A DNA stretch of 64,000 bases, taken from NCBI GenBank assembly GCA_014529385.2, contig CM043959.1, positions 62,571,753 through 62,635,752 on the forward strand, read 5' to 3'. This document shows, in pieces, positions 23,416 through 37,239 of this stretch. The number at the start of each line of letters is the position of its first letter. Within the stretch, counting starts at the first letter, position 1. This DNA comes from Adiantum capillus-veneris (lineage: Eukaryota > Streptophyta > Polypodiopsida > Polypodiales > Pteridaceae). The notes under the pieces were generated by a model. That model saw only the letters and a list, made by a program, of their open reading frames with translations, made no database searches and was not told the origin of the DNA. Both the position numbers and the translations under genes were made by a program.

Positions 23416-23525
23416 AACACAATGTGTGTGTGTGTGTGTGTGAGTGAAAGAGAGGGAGAGAGAAAGAGGGGAAGGGACCATGAGAGTGAGGAGAGGGAAG
23501 GAGCATACCTGGCTCTCCTTCCTCT

Positions 23526-23560
<35 letters not shown>

Positions 23561-23635
23561 AGAAGGAAAGAGAAAAAGGGGAAGGGAACATGAGAGTGAG
23601 GAGAGGGAAGGAGCATACCTGGCTCTCCTTCCTCT

Positions 23636-23713
<78 letters not shown>
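23072..23713 (+). repeat. Microsatellite cluster in outer CACTA with duplicated module
   Basis: (CT)n at 23076-23099 and 23362-23412, short (GT)n tracts, and a 37-unit (GT)n at 23641-23713. An 80-bp GA-rich module ending TGGCTCTCCTTCCTCTCCTC appears twice (about 23460-23540 and 23560-23640), each followed by (GT)n. The inner copy has it once. Confidence 0.8.
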
Positions 23714-23789
23714 AGAAGAAAGAGAGAGAGAGAGAGAGAGGGAGAGCGTTACCTTGCTTGCTTTGAGCGCACGTCGAAAACTCAGATCT

Positions 23790-23905
23790 TGTTGAGCTTA
23801 TATGTGAAGCTACTCAATATATAGAGAAGCCATATATTGAGTAGCTTCACATATAAGCTCAACAGAGAAGCCATATATTGAGTAGCTTCACATATAAGCT
23901 CAACA
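23790..23905. mobile_element. 116-bp foldback mini-element
   Basis: Begins TGTTGAGCTTATATGTGAAG and ends with its inverse, CTCAACA; the arms are about 32 bp with an 8-9 bp spacer, and the right arm is repeated in tandem. It is flanked by GATCT on both sides (23785-23789, 23906-23910). The inner CACTA lacks it at the matching CTCAGATCT site (near 11555), which confirms an insertion. Confidence 0.75.
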
Positions 23906-23949
23906 GATCTGAGATATGAGTTTTCGGACGCTCTCGGTTATTTGTTTAT

Positions 23950-24077
23950 CCATGTCGACGTCGCTATATGCGTCGCTATGTTACTTTTAACATAGCGACA
24001 CTCATAGCGACGTCGTGTATTTTCATGTTTGAGCGTCGCAGTATGAGCGTCGCTAATGTAAAGCATGCCTTGTAGTG
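23950..24077 (-). repeat. Outer CACTA right terminus
   Basis: Several GCGTCGCTAT/ATAGCGACG units lead into the right TIR, which reads CACTACAAGGCA inward. It has lost part of the AGAGG seen at the other three ends. Confidence 0.8.
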
Positions 24078-24080
24078 ACA

Positions 24081-24573
24081 CCATGCTTTTTAATTATCTT
24101 GCTCATTGCAAAAGTTTGTATTATAATTCATCGCTCAAAGCCACCTAGCTTGTACTGTGTTTTTCCTGAGAAGTTTATTAAGTTTCACTCTTACATTGAG
24201 TACATTATACCAAATCTGGCTTTATGCGACATTGCATTGTTTTTGTCCTACGAAGCTTATTAAGTTCCGGTCTTAAGTTTTAGTACATAAATATCAATCA
24301 TCCTTCAATTTAGGATTTTCTCAATTTCCATGTTTTGGTGCCATGAGAGTTGTATTGATCGAAATAGGACATAATACTTGTAGATTGGCAGCGAATGAAA
24401 AAAATTTGTTCCAATTAACCCTACATGACTGACTAGCAATGCATGTAGAGCATATAAAAAGAATGAAAAGACTTGTTTTCTAATATAAAAGACAAACGAT
24501 TTAAATTACATCTCCCATGGCATGCTGTTGTATACATATTTAAAGACCTTTGACGCGATCGTATACACTCCCC
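24081..24573. other. Unassigned AT-rich DNA
   Basis: No coding signal or repeat that I can name between the CACTA end and the gypsy remnant. Confidence 0.4.
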
Positions 24574-26630
24574 TAGCACCTTGGACTACTATCAGTGGGA
24601 TTTTTATATGCCATTTTTGATGCGAAAAATCCCAAACGGAGTCAGGAAAATCCCTAAATTTGTGGGATCACTCGCATAACCATAAAAAGCATACATAAGC
24701 ATCATTTTTCATCAATATACCATTTTGGGTCGCTTTTCATGCGATTCTACAACGGCACCTATTAGCTGCTATTTATGGCAGTTTTTGCCCGCATCAGTCT
24801 TTGTACGCGAGATGAGTGTGCCACCATGAAACACTTGGACTATGTACATTGTCAAACCAAACTAAGAATATTATCAAGTGAAAAAGCACGCAAATGATCC
24901 ACATCCAGGGCCACGACTCCTCGGATAGGTATGTTCATGATAGCGACCGCAGTAGCCGCTTTAGCATATATCACGATATGTACATTATTGCTTTTCTTTC
25001 AATGCATTGAGAAGTGTCAAAAGTGCTCCATAAAGTAGTCTTCTTTTAGAGCAAGCTTGAATTCCTCCCAATTTCTTCTATGAACATTTTGAATTGCCTT
25101 AATACGGTCTCTGATCTCTGGGACACAAACTAGCTCAAAACTTCGAACCATGTCTTCCTCACACACTCGGTTCAACTCCATTTCCTTCATATAATCTTGT
25201 AGATACTTTGTGATGTCCTTGCCATCAAACTGGTCAATTCTCTTCACAATGGACTGTAGTGCTTTTGTGGTTGAAATCTGGCTTCTTTCTGCTGCTTGTT
25301 GTTGGTGCATGTACATGGCAAATGCTTGAAACATATGCATGACTGCAGGATCAAAGTGCATCGCATGTGTCTCTTGATTTTCTTCCATGTCTAACAAATT
25401 TTCTAGATCAATTCACAAACTCCCACCCCAACAACTTCGTGTCGGGTTCACCACAGAAATCTCGGGATGTGTGCGGTCTAGCTGGGAAGGTGCGGAACCT
25501 ATGGTTGTGAGAGTTCGAGATGAGATTCACAAACACTTTATGAAAAATCGTTTATGTAGAATCACCAACCCTCTTTCTAAAGATGGTTTTAACTCTAAGA
25601 GCGTTCGTGACAAAAATGTCACACACCCTCTTTGCTATTGTGCTTGGAACGTGCTTGTTTTGGTAGTCGAGATTATGATGAAAGGATCATCAAATCACAT
25701 CCAATTTTACTTTAAAAGAGAATTTAGGAACACTAAATGTTCAGCCATAAATCCTCAATGCTCATACAAGCACAATTCTCAATCGAAACCCAAACCTCTT
25801 TGGTGGTATCATGTAGCCTCACCCCCAATTACATAGTCATAGCATCAAACTGTTAAAACGAATACACAATCTTCCACCTTCATGGCGACCATTTGCTGAG
25901 TTTACAGAGATTTAAGAGCTTTTAAATTGAAGCCCACACACCATTTTGATAAGGGGAAACCCTAATTCACTCCCTCATAAGCTCAGATATATACAAGATT
26001 GCGAAGAGGCGGGACTACAACACACATAGATTGGGCAACCATGGAAGCTATTAAACAGTAGTGATAAATTGCATGTTTTTTCTATAAAAATACCCCTTCT
26101 CTCTCTTCCCCATGGCATTATTAGCTGATGTGTCAATTTTTGGGCCATTTTGCCACTTTGGACCAAAACTAGGTCATTTTCAGCGCATTTATGACCCAAA
26201 AGAAAGTCATTTTTGATGCAAAAAATCCCAAACGGAATCAAGAAAATCTCTAAATTTGTTGGATCACTCGCATAAGCATAAAAAGCATATATAAGCATCA
26301 TTTTTCATCAACATACCATTTTGGGTCACTTTTCATGCAGTTTTTGCCCGCATCAGTCTTTGTAGGCGAGATGAGTGTGCCATCATGAAACACTTGGACT
26401 ATGTACATTGTCAAACCAAATTAGGCATCTTATCAATTGAAAAAGCAAGCAAATAAGCAACATCCAGTGCCACGACTCCCCGGATAGGTATGTACATGAT
26501 AGCGACCGCAGTAGCCGCTTTAGCATATATCACGATATGTACATTATTGCTTTTCTTTACATGCATTGAGAAGTGTCAAAAGTGAGGTGAATGTTGTAAT
26601 TTCACACTATGTACGTGCCATGGCACAACA
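24574..26630 (-). mobile_element. Internally deleted Ty3/gypsy element, same family as 43850-50546
   Basis: 24574-25020 matches the downstream part of the gypsy LTR (from GCCATTTTTGATGCG to AAGTGTCAA). It then jumps straight into gag (25017-25397, minus), the primer-site region (about 25440-25455) and a second, full-length LTR (about 25460-26630). So the 3' LTR is truncated and everything between gag and that LTR is deleted. Confidence 0.75.
25017..25397 (-). pseudogene. Ty3/gypsy gag N-terminal fragment
   Basis: A 126-residue open frame homologous to the gag at 48646-48963. Shared features are a Gln-rich MFQAFAM-M-QQQA segment, STTKALQ, QF-GKD-TK and FELV-VPEIRD. It ends at the deletion junction with LTR sequence, so the rest of gag and all of pol are missing. 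Gln-rich Gag N-termini of this type bind no known motif that I can name. Confidence 0.7.
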
Positions 26631-26934
26631 ACATTTTGTCCGTTTCATTCTTTCGACGCGTTTCAAAGGTTTCAAAACGGAACACATGAAAACTACATAA
26701 AGGTTTAATAGGAGAGTAGGAGTATAGGGACCATGAAACGTGTGAAACATGACTATTCAAAGAGAAATTAGCCCTCAATGAGTAGATCATCATTTGAGGA
26801 TTCCTCAAGTGATCTTTCTTCCTCTTCCACTCTCTTCATCGAGTCCTCAAAAGCTATCATATAGCAGTTATTTAATGGTCAATAAAAGAGATAGATAATG
26901 GGCAATAATTGGCACCAAATTAGATAGATAATGG

Positions 26935-27613
26935 TCAATAATTGGTAGCTAAAACCTGGAAATAGTTATGTAACAAATTCAAATAGCTGTGTACTCGAAA
27001 ATCTTCTACCTTGCAAGAGTTATATAACAAATACAGAAAGCCACTACATGGCATACACTTTCTTCCATACATGTGATACTTCAATAAATGGATGGGATGT
27101 TCAATATACTCCTTCCAAACAATTATCTTTTGACATATGTCCTTTTTGTTGGGGGATACACGAGTCTCAAGTGTCCAAAAGTTGACTACTAGCTCCTTTA
27201 CCTCTTCAAGTATGCAACTTTTTTGAAGACTCCGATGACATGTGGCAAAGGACAAAGTGGTCTTTTTAGTTTGTTGGAGTAGTCTATTCTTGGCTCCATA
27301 CAAGTTCCTTCTATGAATAGAAAGTAGCTTGGAGACAACATTGACATTAAGGACTTGTGCCTCCTCTGTGTATTTTGAGTTCACGAGCATCATCATGGTA
27401 GACCTATTGAGGAACATCTCATCTTCAGTTAATTAGTGGCCTCTTCAAGTCTTGAAGTGTGTTCCGAATATTTGTTATCACCGTATTTGCAAAACAGGAT
27501 GTTGATGCCTTGTTGTTCTGAGATCTTTCAGTGAAGGGTGCTGAATCATCCGATTGAAGATGTCTTTCTTGGTGTCCATGTCTATTCCACTTGTTTTTTG
27601 AAGTATATGTCAT
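26935..27613 (-). pseudogene. Unknown coding remnant, two frames
   Basis: Two adjacent open frames (27613-27425, then 27417-26935 after a frameshift) encode a basic protein with LLSIHRRNLYGAK, a Cys/His-poor middle, and FWTLETRVSPNKKDICQK near residue 85 of the second part. The W-ET-SPNKKD arrangement resembles multi-copy transposon-associated proteins, but I cannot name the family. Flanking DNA lacks host-gene features. Confidence 0.35.
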
Positions 27614-28039
27614 GCAATCCCTTTTGCTATCTTTGCTCTTTTCTCATTATTGATGATTTTTTCACATCACTGTGCCTTTCTTAAGCCTTCTATTCCTTCG
27701 ACTGCTTCATCCAATTCTCTTTCAACAACCAAACCTACATCTTATCTTCTCTTCAATCGGCTCTTTGTTCTCTCTTGCGGAAAGCTTCATATTCCTTGAT
27801 CGCCATTGCCTACTTCAAGTATTGGAATGAACCAACCATTGGAAAACATAACAAATGCATTTAAACAAGACCTGCCCAAAGTACAACAGTTAAAAAGAGA
27901 GGGAGAGAAATAGATAATGGCGAGGCACCTATTCCTTATCCTCCCCTTCCAAAGATGCAAGTTCCACCATGACTTCTACTCACCTACAAAGCAGAAGAAA
28001 GACACTTGGAGAGAGTGAGAGAGCAATACAGAAAGAGTT

Positions 28040-28079
<40 letters not shown>

Positions 28080-28300
28080 GTAGAGAGGAGGAGAGAGAGA
28101 GAGAGAGAGAGAGAAATACACATAGCTGCAAGAACACAAAGCACTACCTAGAGAGAGATGGAGAGAAGCTCAAAACCCTAACGTGCGGGAGGGTCATTAG
28201 GTCACCACATTCAAAAAGTAGTACCATTATGAAATTATCGTAATTCATGAGTCGTGATCACGTTCCAAAAAATAGTGCTATTATGAGCCCAAAAAATAGT
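27614..28300. other. Intergenic DNA with (GA)n arrays
   Basis: No gene seen. (GA)n arrays lie at 28042-28077 and 28091-28113. Confidence 0.5.
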
Positions 28301-31170
28301 TTTGAATGTTTTAAAGGACGAGAATTATTATCTTCCTCACTCACCTAAAAGCAATGTCCCGAAAAAAGCTATTGTGTCCACCCACTCATGCTTCCACCCT
28401 GTTCTTACTGCAATAGAAATGGCCATACTGAAGATGATTATTGGGCACGTCAATATGATAAAGAACATAATATTACCACTAAACAACTACGTTTATCTAG
28501 AGATTCTTCTTCTTCTTGTGAATATGTGGATGATCTAATAATCCCACTCATATGTGCTATAAGAGTCGATTCAACATAGATCCTAATAGAGCATATGCTA
28601 TTGAACATCAAAACAATATTGTATTGGAAACTATGTTCAGTTGCTCCAGACAAAATACTTCATGTACGTGATAGATCACTTTTTATTATCGATTCTGGTA
28701 CTACAAAAAATAGAGACAAAAACACTCCTCCTAGATGGGAATTTGTGAGTTTTGTGCTCTTGGGAAACATAATCGTAAACCCTTTCCTCGCTCAAATACA
28801 ACTCATTCTCATGAAAGATTGGATCTTGAACATACTGATATATGTGGACCTCTACCTTGTTCGAGATCAAAATATCGGTACTTCATTAGGTTCATTGATG
28901 ATTTCTCATGGTATACGCATGTATTTCTACTTAAACAAAAATGTGAGGCCTTATCTATTTTCAAACAATTCCACAAGGCTGTAGAACTTCGAACTGGTCG
29001 TCGCCTATAGAAGCTTAGTAGTGACAATGGAGACAAATATGTTTCTTGAGAGTTTATGGACTACTATCCTGACAATGGAATTCATCATGAACACACTATT
29101 CCATATTCACCTCAACAGAATGGTGTTACTGAACGAAAGAATCGTACTATTTTCAGTGTTGTAAGATGTATGTTGATTCATTCTGGGTTATCTCGTGTTT
29201 TCTGGACTGAAGCTACTTTGACAGCAGCATTTATTCATAACCATCTCCCTACTACTGTACCCTCTGGTAAGATACCGATCACAGCACGAATAGGTGACAT
29301 TCCTTCTCTATCTCATTTTTGAACCTTTGGATATATTGCTTATATTTATGTTTGCAAAGAAACACAAACAAAGCTTGATGCTCCTGGTCTTAAAGATATT
29401 TTTATTGGATATGATGAGTGTTCCAAAGGCTACAAATTCTATGACCCTTCCTCCAAGAAAGTAATTATGAATCATGATGCTACTTTTAATGAACAACTTA
29501 TGGGAGGCTCATGGTCCATGGATGATTCTGAAGATACTAAATTATTGCTTCAAGAATTTTCATTTCTTTTAGATGATGAAACTCTTCATATAGAGCAGCT
29601 TTACTCTTTACAACCATCCATTTTGAATGTTGCCAATGATGATATTGTTATTTTTGTTGATCTGCATATTGATTTTGAACATGGTTCATGTCATGTTTAT
29701 GATGACGATATTGTTGATAATGCTTTCTCTACTTCTAAATATCCCGTTACGTATAATGAATCTATCTCTTCACCACAAAAGGATCAATCGCGAGAGACTA
29801 TGGAATCAGAGTACAATTCTCTTATCTTTAAAGGTACATGGATACTAACCGAACTACCTCCTGGTCAGACAACTATTAAGTGTAAGTGGATGTATAAGAC
29901 ATGCAAAGGTAAAAGCAGATGGATCTTTTTACAAGTTCAAGGCACATTTAGTTGCGAAAGGTTACTCCCAAGTTGTTGGTGCTGTTTATTAAAATACCTT
30001 TTCACCAGTTGTTCGCATTATAAGTATTCGCCTTTTATTGAAATTTTCTGTTCAAAATTGATTTAGAAGCACATCAAATCGATGTACAAACTTCTTTTTT
30101 GAATAGTGATTTGGAAATGGAAATTTATATGGATTCATCTCTTTCTCTTTAGACCCCAACTTATATATAAAGTGTTAAGGTAGCAGTTTTGTGATTCTTG
30201 GTCTTTATGTGGATGATACCATCCTTCTTTCCAATGATTTGGGATTTCTTCACCAAGTGAAAAAGTTATTGTATTATGCATTTGATATGGTGGATCTTGG
30301 AGAGATTCACTCGTATCTTGGCATTCAAATTCAAAGGAACCGCACAAAACATATTTTATTCCTTCGACAATCAAAGTTTATTGCAAATACTATTTAGAAG
30401 TTTGGTTTGGAATCTGCACATTTGGCCAACACACCTTGTGTTGCGAGTTCTACGAAAACGCTTCTAACAACGGCGGTCAACTTATCACAAATCAACCTTA
30501 TGCTAACTTGATTGGATGTTTTTAGTTTGTTGGCATGAACACTCTCCCTGATAATTTGTTTGTTGCTAATTATCTTGGGCAACATCTTGCACGTCCTTCT
30601 CTTAAGAATTGGTTTGCAAGCGTGTATTGAAATACGCACTACAGATTTTGTTTTGGTCTATCGACGACAACTGGCATTGGATTCTATGCAATCTCTTTCT
30701 CTTTTGGGTTGCACAGATGTGGATTGAGCAAGCTCACATTTATCTATGCGATCTATTGGTGGCAATTGCTTCTTTATAAATGGTTGTCTTCTTTCTTGGA
30801 CCAGCAAGAAACAACATTGTGTTGCACTTTCTACGACTGAGTCTGAATATGTTGCGGCATCACTTGCAGCTTGTGAGCTGATCTGGCTTTGGTAAATGCT
30901 CGTTGATATTGGTCATTCTCCTCTAATTTCTAGCACACCCTTGCGGTGTGACACCCAGAGTGCTATTAGTCTTGCAAAAGACTATGTTCAACATAATAAG
31001 TAAAAGCACATTGTTGTGCATTATCATTATCTCCGGTATTAAGTACGTAAAGGCATCATAATGGTTGAACACTATCCAAGTGACAAGATGATTGCAGACG
31101 CTCTTACCAACGGCCTCAACGAGTCACGCTTCATCCTCTTGCGCTCGAAGCTTGGAGTTGCTTAGGCCTC
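28300..31170 (+). pseudogene. Ty1/copia pol (zinc knuckle, integrase, RT, RNase H), multiply broken
   Basis: Domain order is that of Ty1/copia. The knuckle CSYCNRNGHTEDDYW (about 28390) has lost its last Cys. The integrase runs from CEFCALGKHNRK (about 28745) through HTDICGPL to SPQQNGVTERKNRT (29110-29150). The reverse transcriptase has KCKWMYKTCKGK (about 29880) and an intact LYVDDTILLSND (30205). The RNase H has KKQHCVALSTTESEY (about 30805-30850) and ends SDKMIADALTNGL. At least six frameshifts or stops divide it. It is an ancient copy. The same 3' end is seen, reversed, around 56.5/58.05 kb. Confidence 0.85.
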
Positions 31171-31529
31171 ACTCTTTCTAGATTAGCTTCTCTTCTATTA
31201 TGATAGCTTTGTACATATGACATTGTAATCATATAGGTACCATGCACTGTTCACACTCCACACCTGCACACTGTGATCTCTGAGTCACTTGTATATTTGT
31301 ACATAGATACACAATTCAATTTCACATCATCATCGTTGGTTCATATTTTCACATTTGTATAAGTGCTTGGGTTTTTCCCTTGAACTCCCCAAGGGTTTTT
31401 TCATCTAAATCTAGAGACCTTTGTTTGAGTGGTGGAGTTGGACCTATATATGGCGCACTCTACTCAACTTGGTCTCACCTATATATTTTTATCTTGTACT
31501 CAATATGAACCACTCTTTGGGAGCGTACA

Positions 31530-31590
<61 letters not shown>
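31171..31590 (+). repeat. Probable copia 3' LTR region with (CT)28
   Basis: Follows the RNase H stop. Non-coding, with a CCTATATATGGC TATA-like box near 31443 and a (CT)n array at 31535-31590. The 31440-31530 part resembles 1425-1495 beside the left copia primer site. LTR borders are not defined. Confidence 0.5.
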
Positions 31591-31593
<3 letters not shown>

Positions 31594-31949
31594 AACACAC
31601 ACAATTCGAAACTTGGCGATGGTTATTGGAGAATCATCACATCTCTCGTGAGCTATTCGACTCAGCGATCGGATCTCTATAGGCGGTAAGTCTAAACAAA
31701 TCATATTGTATTAATTATTTTGAGTTGTTAATTTGTTTAATTTGATTTTGGTTAATGTAGAGTGAGAAAGATCAAACGTATGAACCTATTGACGAGGACA
31801 AGGAGGAGGAGGAGGACTTGGATAGATAGAAATTTATTTGTAGTCCTATCTTAAAGTCCCAATGTGGCACAAGAAAAACTCTATGAGCATATGTATATAC
31901 AATTGAACTAAAATTTTCATCTTATTTATAATTTTTAAAAATTATTAGT

Positions 31950-32280
31950 CTTTTGCACGTTAAATTGTCAAGGTAAGGTAAATTGTATTGTTTTTTTGTT
32001 TTACACTTTTCAAAAAACATTTGATGTTTCATATGTTTTATGCAGGTAAAAAATGAAAGTGTTCATTTGAGCCACCCAAAATTGCGTGGCCTAAATGAGC
32101 TCCTTTATTTTTTTGCACTTTAAATTGTCAAGATAAGGGAAACTCTATTCTTTATTTGTTTATGTACACTTTTCCAAAAAACACTTGATGTTTTATATGT
32201 TTTATGCAGGTCAAAAATGAAGACGCTCATTTAGGACACCGAAAATTGGGTGGCCCAAATGAACACCTTTACTTTTAAAA
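31950..32280 (+). repeat. Tandem duplication of ~160 bp including an exon-like segment
   Basis: Two copies start near 31952 and 32112. Each has TTGCACNTTAAATTGTCAAG, then TATGTTTTATGCAG (acceptor-like), then about 21 codons reading VKNE-HL-H-KL-G-NE. I do not recognise the peptide. Confidence 0.55.
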
Positions 32281-32840
32281 AGACGCTTAGCGGTAATAAT
32301 CGTGATGATGGACACGACAATAAACGTGGATATATATCTGCGACTATTATTGCGTATAATCCTCACATACCATTGCCGCATCTATTACCACCGCGAATAT
32401 TACCGCCAACACAATTTTTTCTCTCTCCTTTTTTATTTTTTATTGTGCGGTTTTGACAGCGGTTTGTAATTTTTCCTCTTAAAGTGAAGATACAAGAGTC
32501 GCTTAGGCAACAATTCTGTAGCATTGCAATTATTATCTCTCAAGCAATGATTCTAAGTGTCCCTAACAACAACGGCGCTTGGTAGTGCCTCCACTTCTTT
32601 TTCTCCTCTTAAATAGTACAAGGTCCTTCTCCTAGTTGAGTATAATGATAAATTCAATATTTTCTTAAAACAATTTTCCTCTCCAACTAGGGTCTTCAAG
32701 AGCCAACCAACAAACTTTGTTTTCCCATAGATCCAACACTCAATGTCAATAACTTATGTGCATAAAAAATGGATCCCGTTTACTAGGGTAGCTAAATCTT
32801 CTCCCTCCAAGAACATTAACCAAAGAAAGAAATTTTAAAT
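32281..32840. other. Unassigned non-coding DNA
   Basis: AT-rich; contains short GCGGTAATA/TATTACCGC inverted words near 32290 and 32400. This may be the edge of a small transposon, but borders are unclear. The last part may be 3' flank of the reductase gene. Confidence 0.3.
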
Positions 32841-33024
32841 ATCTAGAGCCAAGTAGCCTTTCACACCCTTTCCAAATATTTCCATGTTGCTAGTTCCATC
32901 ATCCTCAATACTGTGCATGAAATTGTGATCTACAACAACTAGTATGACTATCAAAGCTTGTCCGTCCTTTTGACGTCCGTTACAATAAGGGAGAACGAAA
33001 TATGCAGCTAGACAGGCTGTGTGT

Positions 33025-35052
<2,028 letters not shown>

Positions 35053-35352
35053 CTTCGATGGGCAGTGGAGCTAGAAGGCTGTTGAATATATTGTTGTCCA
35101 CATCCAGCTGATGCACCAGAGGGGAAGATGTAGCAGCTGCAATATCGTGCTGCATATCTCTCTTCAACTCAACGTTACTAGAGAAATTACTCCAAGTACT
35201 AATAATACACTCGGTACTCTCACTGGAACGTCCATTCTCCTGGGACTTACATAGATATATATGCAGTCATTTAGCGGCTGCCAAACACTAGAGCACGGCA
35301 CAATATAATCTGCAGGCTTTAGAAGAGGCCCTTTCCTTTCTCCTAACTTCAA

Positions 35353-35490
35353 ATCTTATAAATATGTATTGTTGTCTAATTGGCCAGCAGCACATGCATG
35401 CATGCATGCATGTGCTTACATGTTTTTCTGTTTCACGTACCTTTCAGTGACACTGACTGATCGACGGCCCTTAAGGCAGCCACGTGGCAG
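35353..35490 (-). promoter_or_regulatory. Putative reductase promoter: TATA box, RY repeat, G-box
   Basis: On the minus strand: TATTTATA at about 35357-35364, some 300 bp before the ATG. A run of CATGCATGCATG (35393-35412) contains RY motifs. CCACGTGG (35480-35487) is a palindromic G-box, the class of site bound by MYC-type factors in jasmonate responses. Functional roles are inferred from motif and position only. Confidence 0.4.
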
Positions 35491-36144
35491 TATGGATTGG
35501 CTAGTAAAAGAATATTGAGCTTCTTGGTCCAAATTTCTCAATAGTTGCCGAATTTTACACTAAACCTTGTAGAATTTTGTTGGTTTTCTTCAAGGCAAGC
35601 TTGGAAATAATAATTCAGTGCTCGAAAAAAACCTAGTTTTAGTGTAATCCCACCTACAAATTTTAAGATTTACCTCTAAATTTTATTTCTTCAAGGCAAA
35701 GTTGGAATCTAGCTGGGAGTTTGCAATTTTAGCTAGTGAAAACTACACCAAACCCCGATTTTTAGCGAAAATTAGTGTTGACATACACATGCAAAAGGCA
35801 AACCCTTTTGCAAGTTTTCCATGTTGCAAAAGTATGCACAAGCAATGGCCATTTTTCCTAAACATACATTAATCGTCTTTGTGTCATATCTACATGGAAA
35901 TTTCACAAAATTCACCTAATTTCTCATATTTTTACTCTATGCGGCGGAAATTTTAGGAGGGTTTTCTCTTTTCTCTCGTGCACTCGACCGACAAATGTAA
36001 TAAGTTGAGATACATTTCTCCCAAACACTGATTGTCCGGAGGAGAGGTGAACACAGAAGATGGCGAATCTATTTTCAAAAGTCAAGTCTTAATCAAAAAC
36101 ATTATAATAGCAGTGTTATAGGACACATGTCACTCCCAAGATTT
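35491..36144. repeat. Dispersed repeat segment
   Basis: About 35690-35860 is similar to 59660-59850: GAATCTAGCTGGGAGTTTGC, then ACACCAAACCC and GGCAAACCCTTTTGCAA. It is also partly self-similar inside 35540-35720. No coding. Confidence 0.45.
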
Positions 36145-37239
36145 CTAAGGTCTACAAACTCTCCACATTGCACGTGACTTGAGTTTGAAAGTTGGAGGCT
36201 TCCAACTTCTCCGAGTCATTCTTTGTCGCCAAAAAGCTGCACTGTGCTTGGCTTTTCCTCTGATCATTGAAGCTTTGAGGAGCATTGGATGACAATGGAA
36301 ACTCCCTTGGGCCTTGCTTGTGCCTTTCATACCTTGAGTCTCCAATGCACATTTTTCTTCTTCTAGCATTGTAGTTAGTTGCACACTAGTCAAAGTCCTA
36401 CATTTTGATAAAGAAATTAGACATTGTTATCACATTTCTTTATCTCTGGACCTCAAATCATACATAGAATTGCACTAATGAAGAAACCATACAAATTACT
36501 ATTAAAAAGTCATTTGTGCTTGTTTATAGTTTGAATTGGATAGTACATCTTACCATTAGTCCTACCCTAAGCAAGGCCGTGTGTGTGTGTGTTTTTTGCC
36601 CATGGGTGTGTGTGTGTGTGAGAGAGCAGGGGCTCCTCACTATCTCACATGGACATGGACAGGAGGGGATCAATGGCCTGTGTCTATTTCAAGAATCAGG
36701 TTCGATTTGCACTGCTCGATCCGCTTTTTGTAATTGGGGGAAATGGGTGAATTTAGGTGCACAAAACACGATGCCCTGCTACCTTGAATAAAGGTGGCCA
36801 TTGATCCCGTCGTGTGAATGCTTCTGTGAGATAGTTTTTTTTTTTTGGGGGGGGGGGGTGTTGTGGGGGGGGGGACTGGAAGCAAGAGTGTAAGAGTTTC
36901 TGACATTCAATTGTTCTTAAACTATCGCTGATTGAATTTGTAGATGATTGAAACTAATTGGCAATCATATGTTCAATTGCCTTAAGGTGACGACCTTGTC
37001 AATATTATCTTGCAAATATTGAAAGTCTTATGCTTATTTTCAACATGAACATTTGATTAGAAAACATTTGCATTTTTACATAATAATTGCGTTACATGAT
37101 AAACTATTTGCTAAACATTTTATACATCAATAGTGGGTGTATTATATGTCTATCCATATTATTGGATTGTATTGTTCGATGATACACTAGTTTTTTTTTT
37201 TAATCTTTATATATTTACTTACATATGGATCGATATATT
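36145..37239. other. Mostly non-coding; small inverted repeat and G-runs
   Basis: An 82-codon open frame (36393-36145, minus) resembles nothing I know. A 12-bp inverted repeat GGATCAATGGCC lies at 36668 and 36806. (GT)n near 36577 and 36607. A run of 11 T, 11 G, then about 10 G lies at 36834-36874. Confidence 0.4.

Larger units (their letters stand above)
9942..24077 (-). mobile_element. Outer CACTA (En/Spm) transposon, internally deleted, split by a nested copy
   Basis: The left end CACTACAAGAGG at 9942 and the right end CTTGTAGTG ending at 24077 are flanked by ACA at 9939-9941 and 24078-24080, a 3-bp target duplication as expected for CACTA elements. Removing the nested 7,650-bp element leaves 6,486 bp. 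Its genes are on the minus strand. The left end matches the right end of the inner element, and the right end matches the inner left end, so the two copies are antiparallel. A deletion removed most of the transposase catalytic region (see 19891-21719), so it is non-autonomous. Its GCGTCGCTA subterminal repeats belong to the inner element's family. Confidence 0.9.

Noticed and set aside
36834-36874. T11-G11-G10 run as a functional G-quadruplex
   Set aside because: Homopolymer tracts alone are weak evidence, and no gene or promoter lies nearby.
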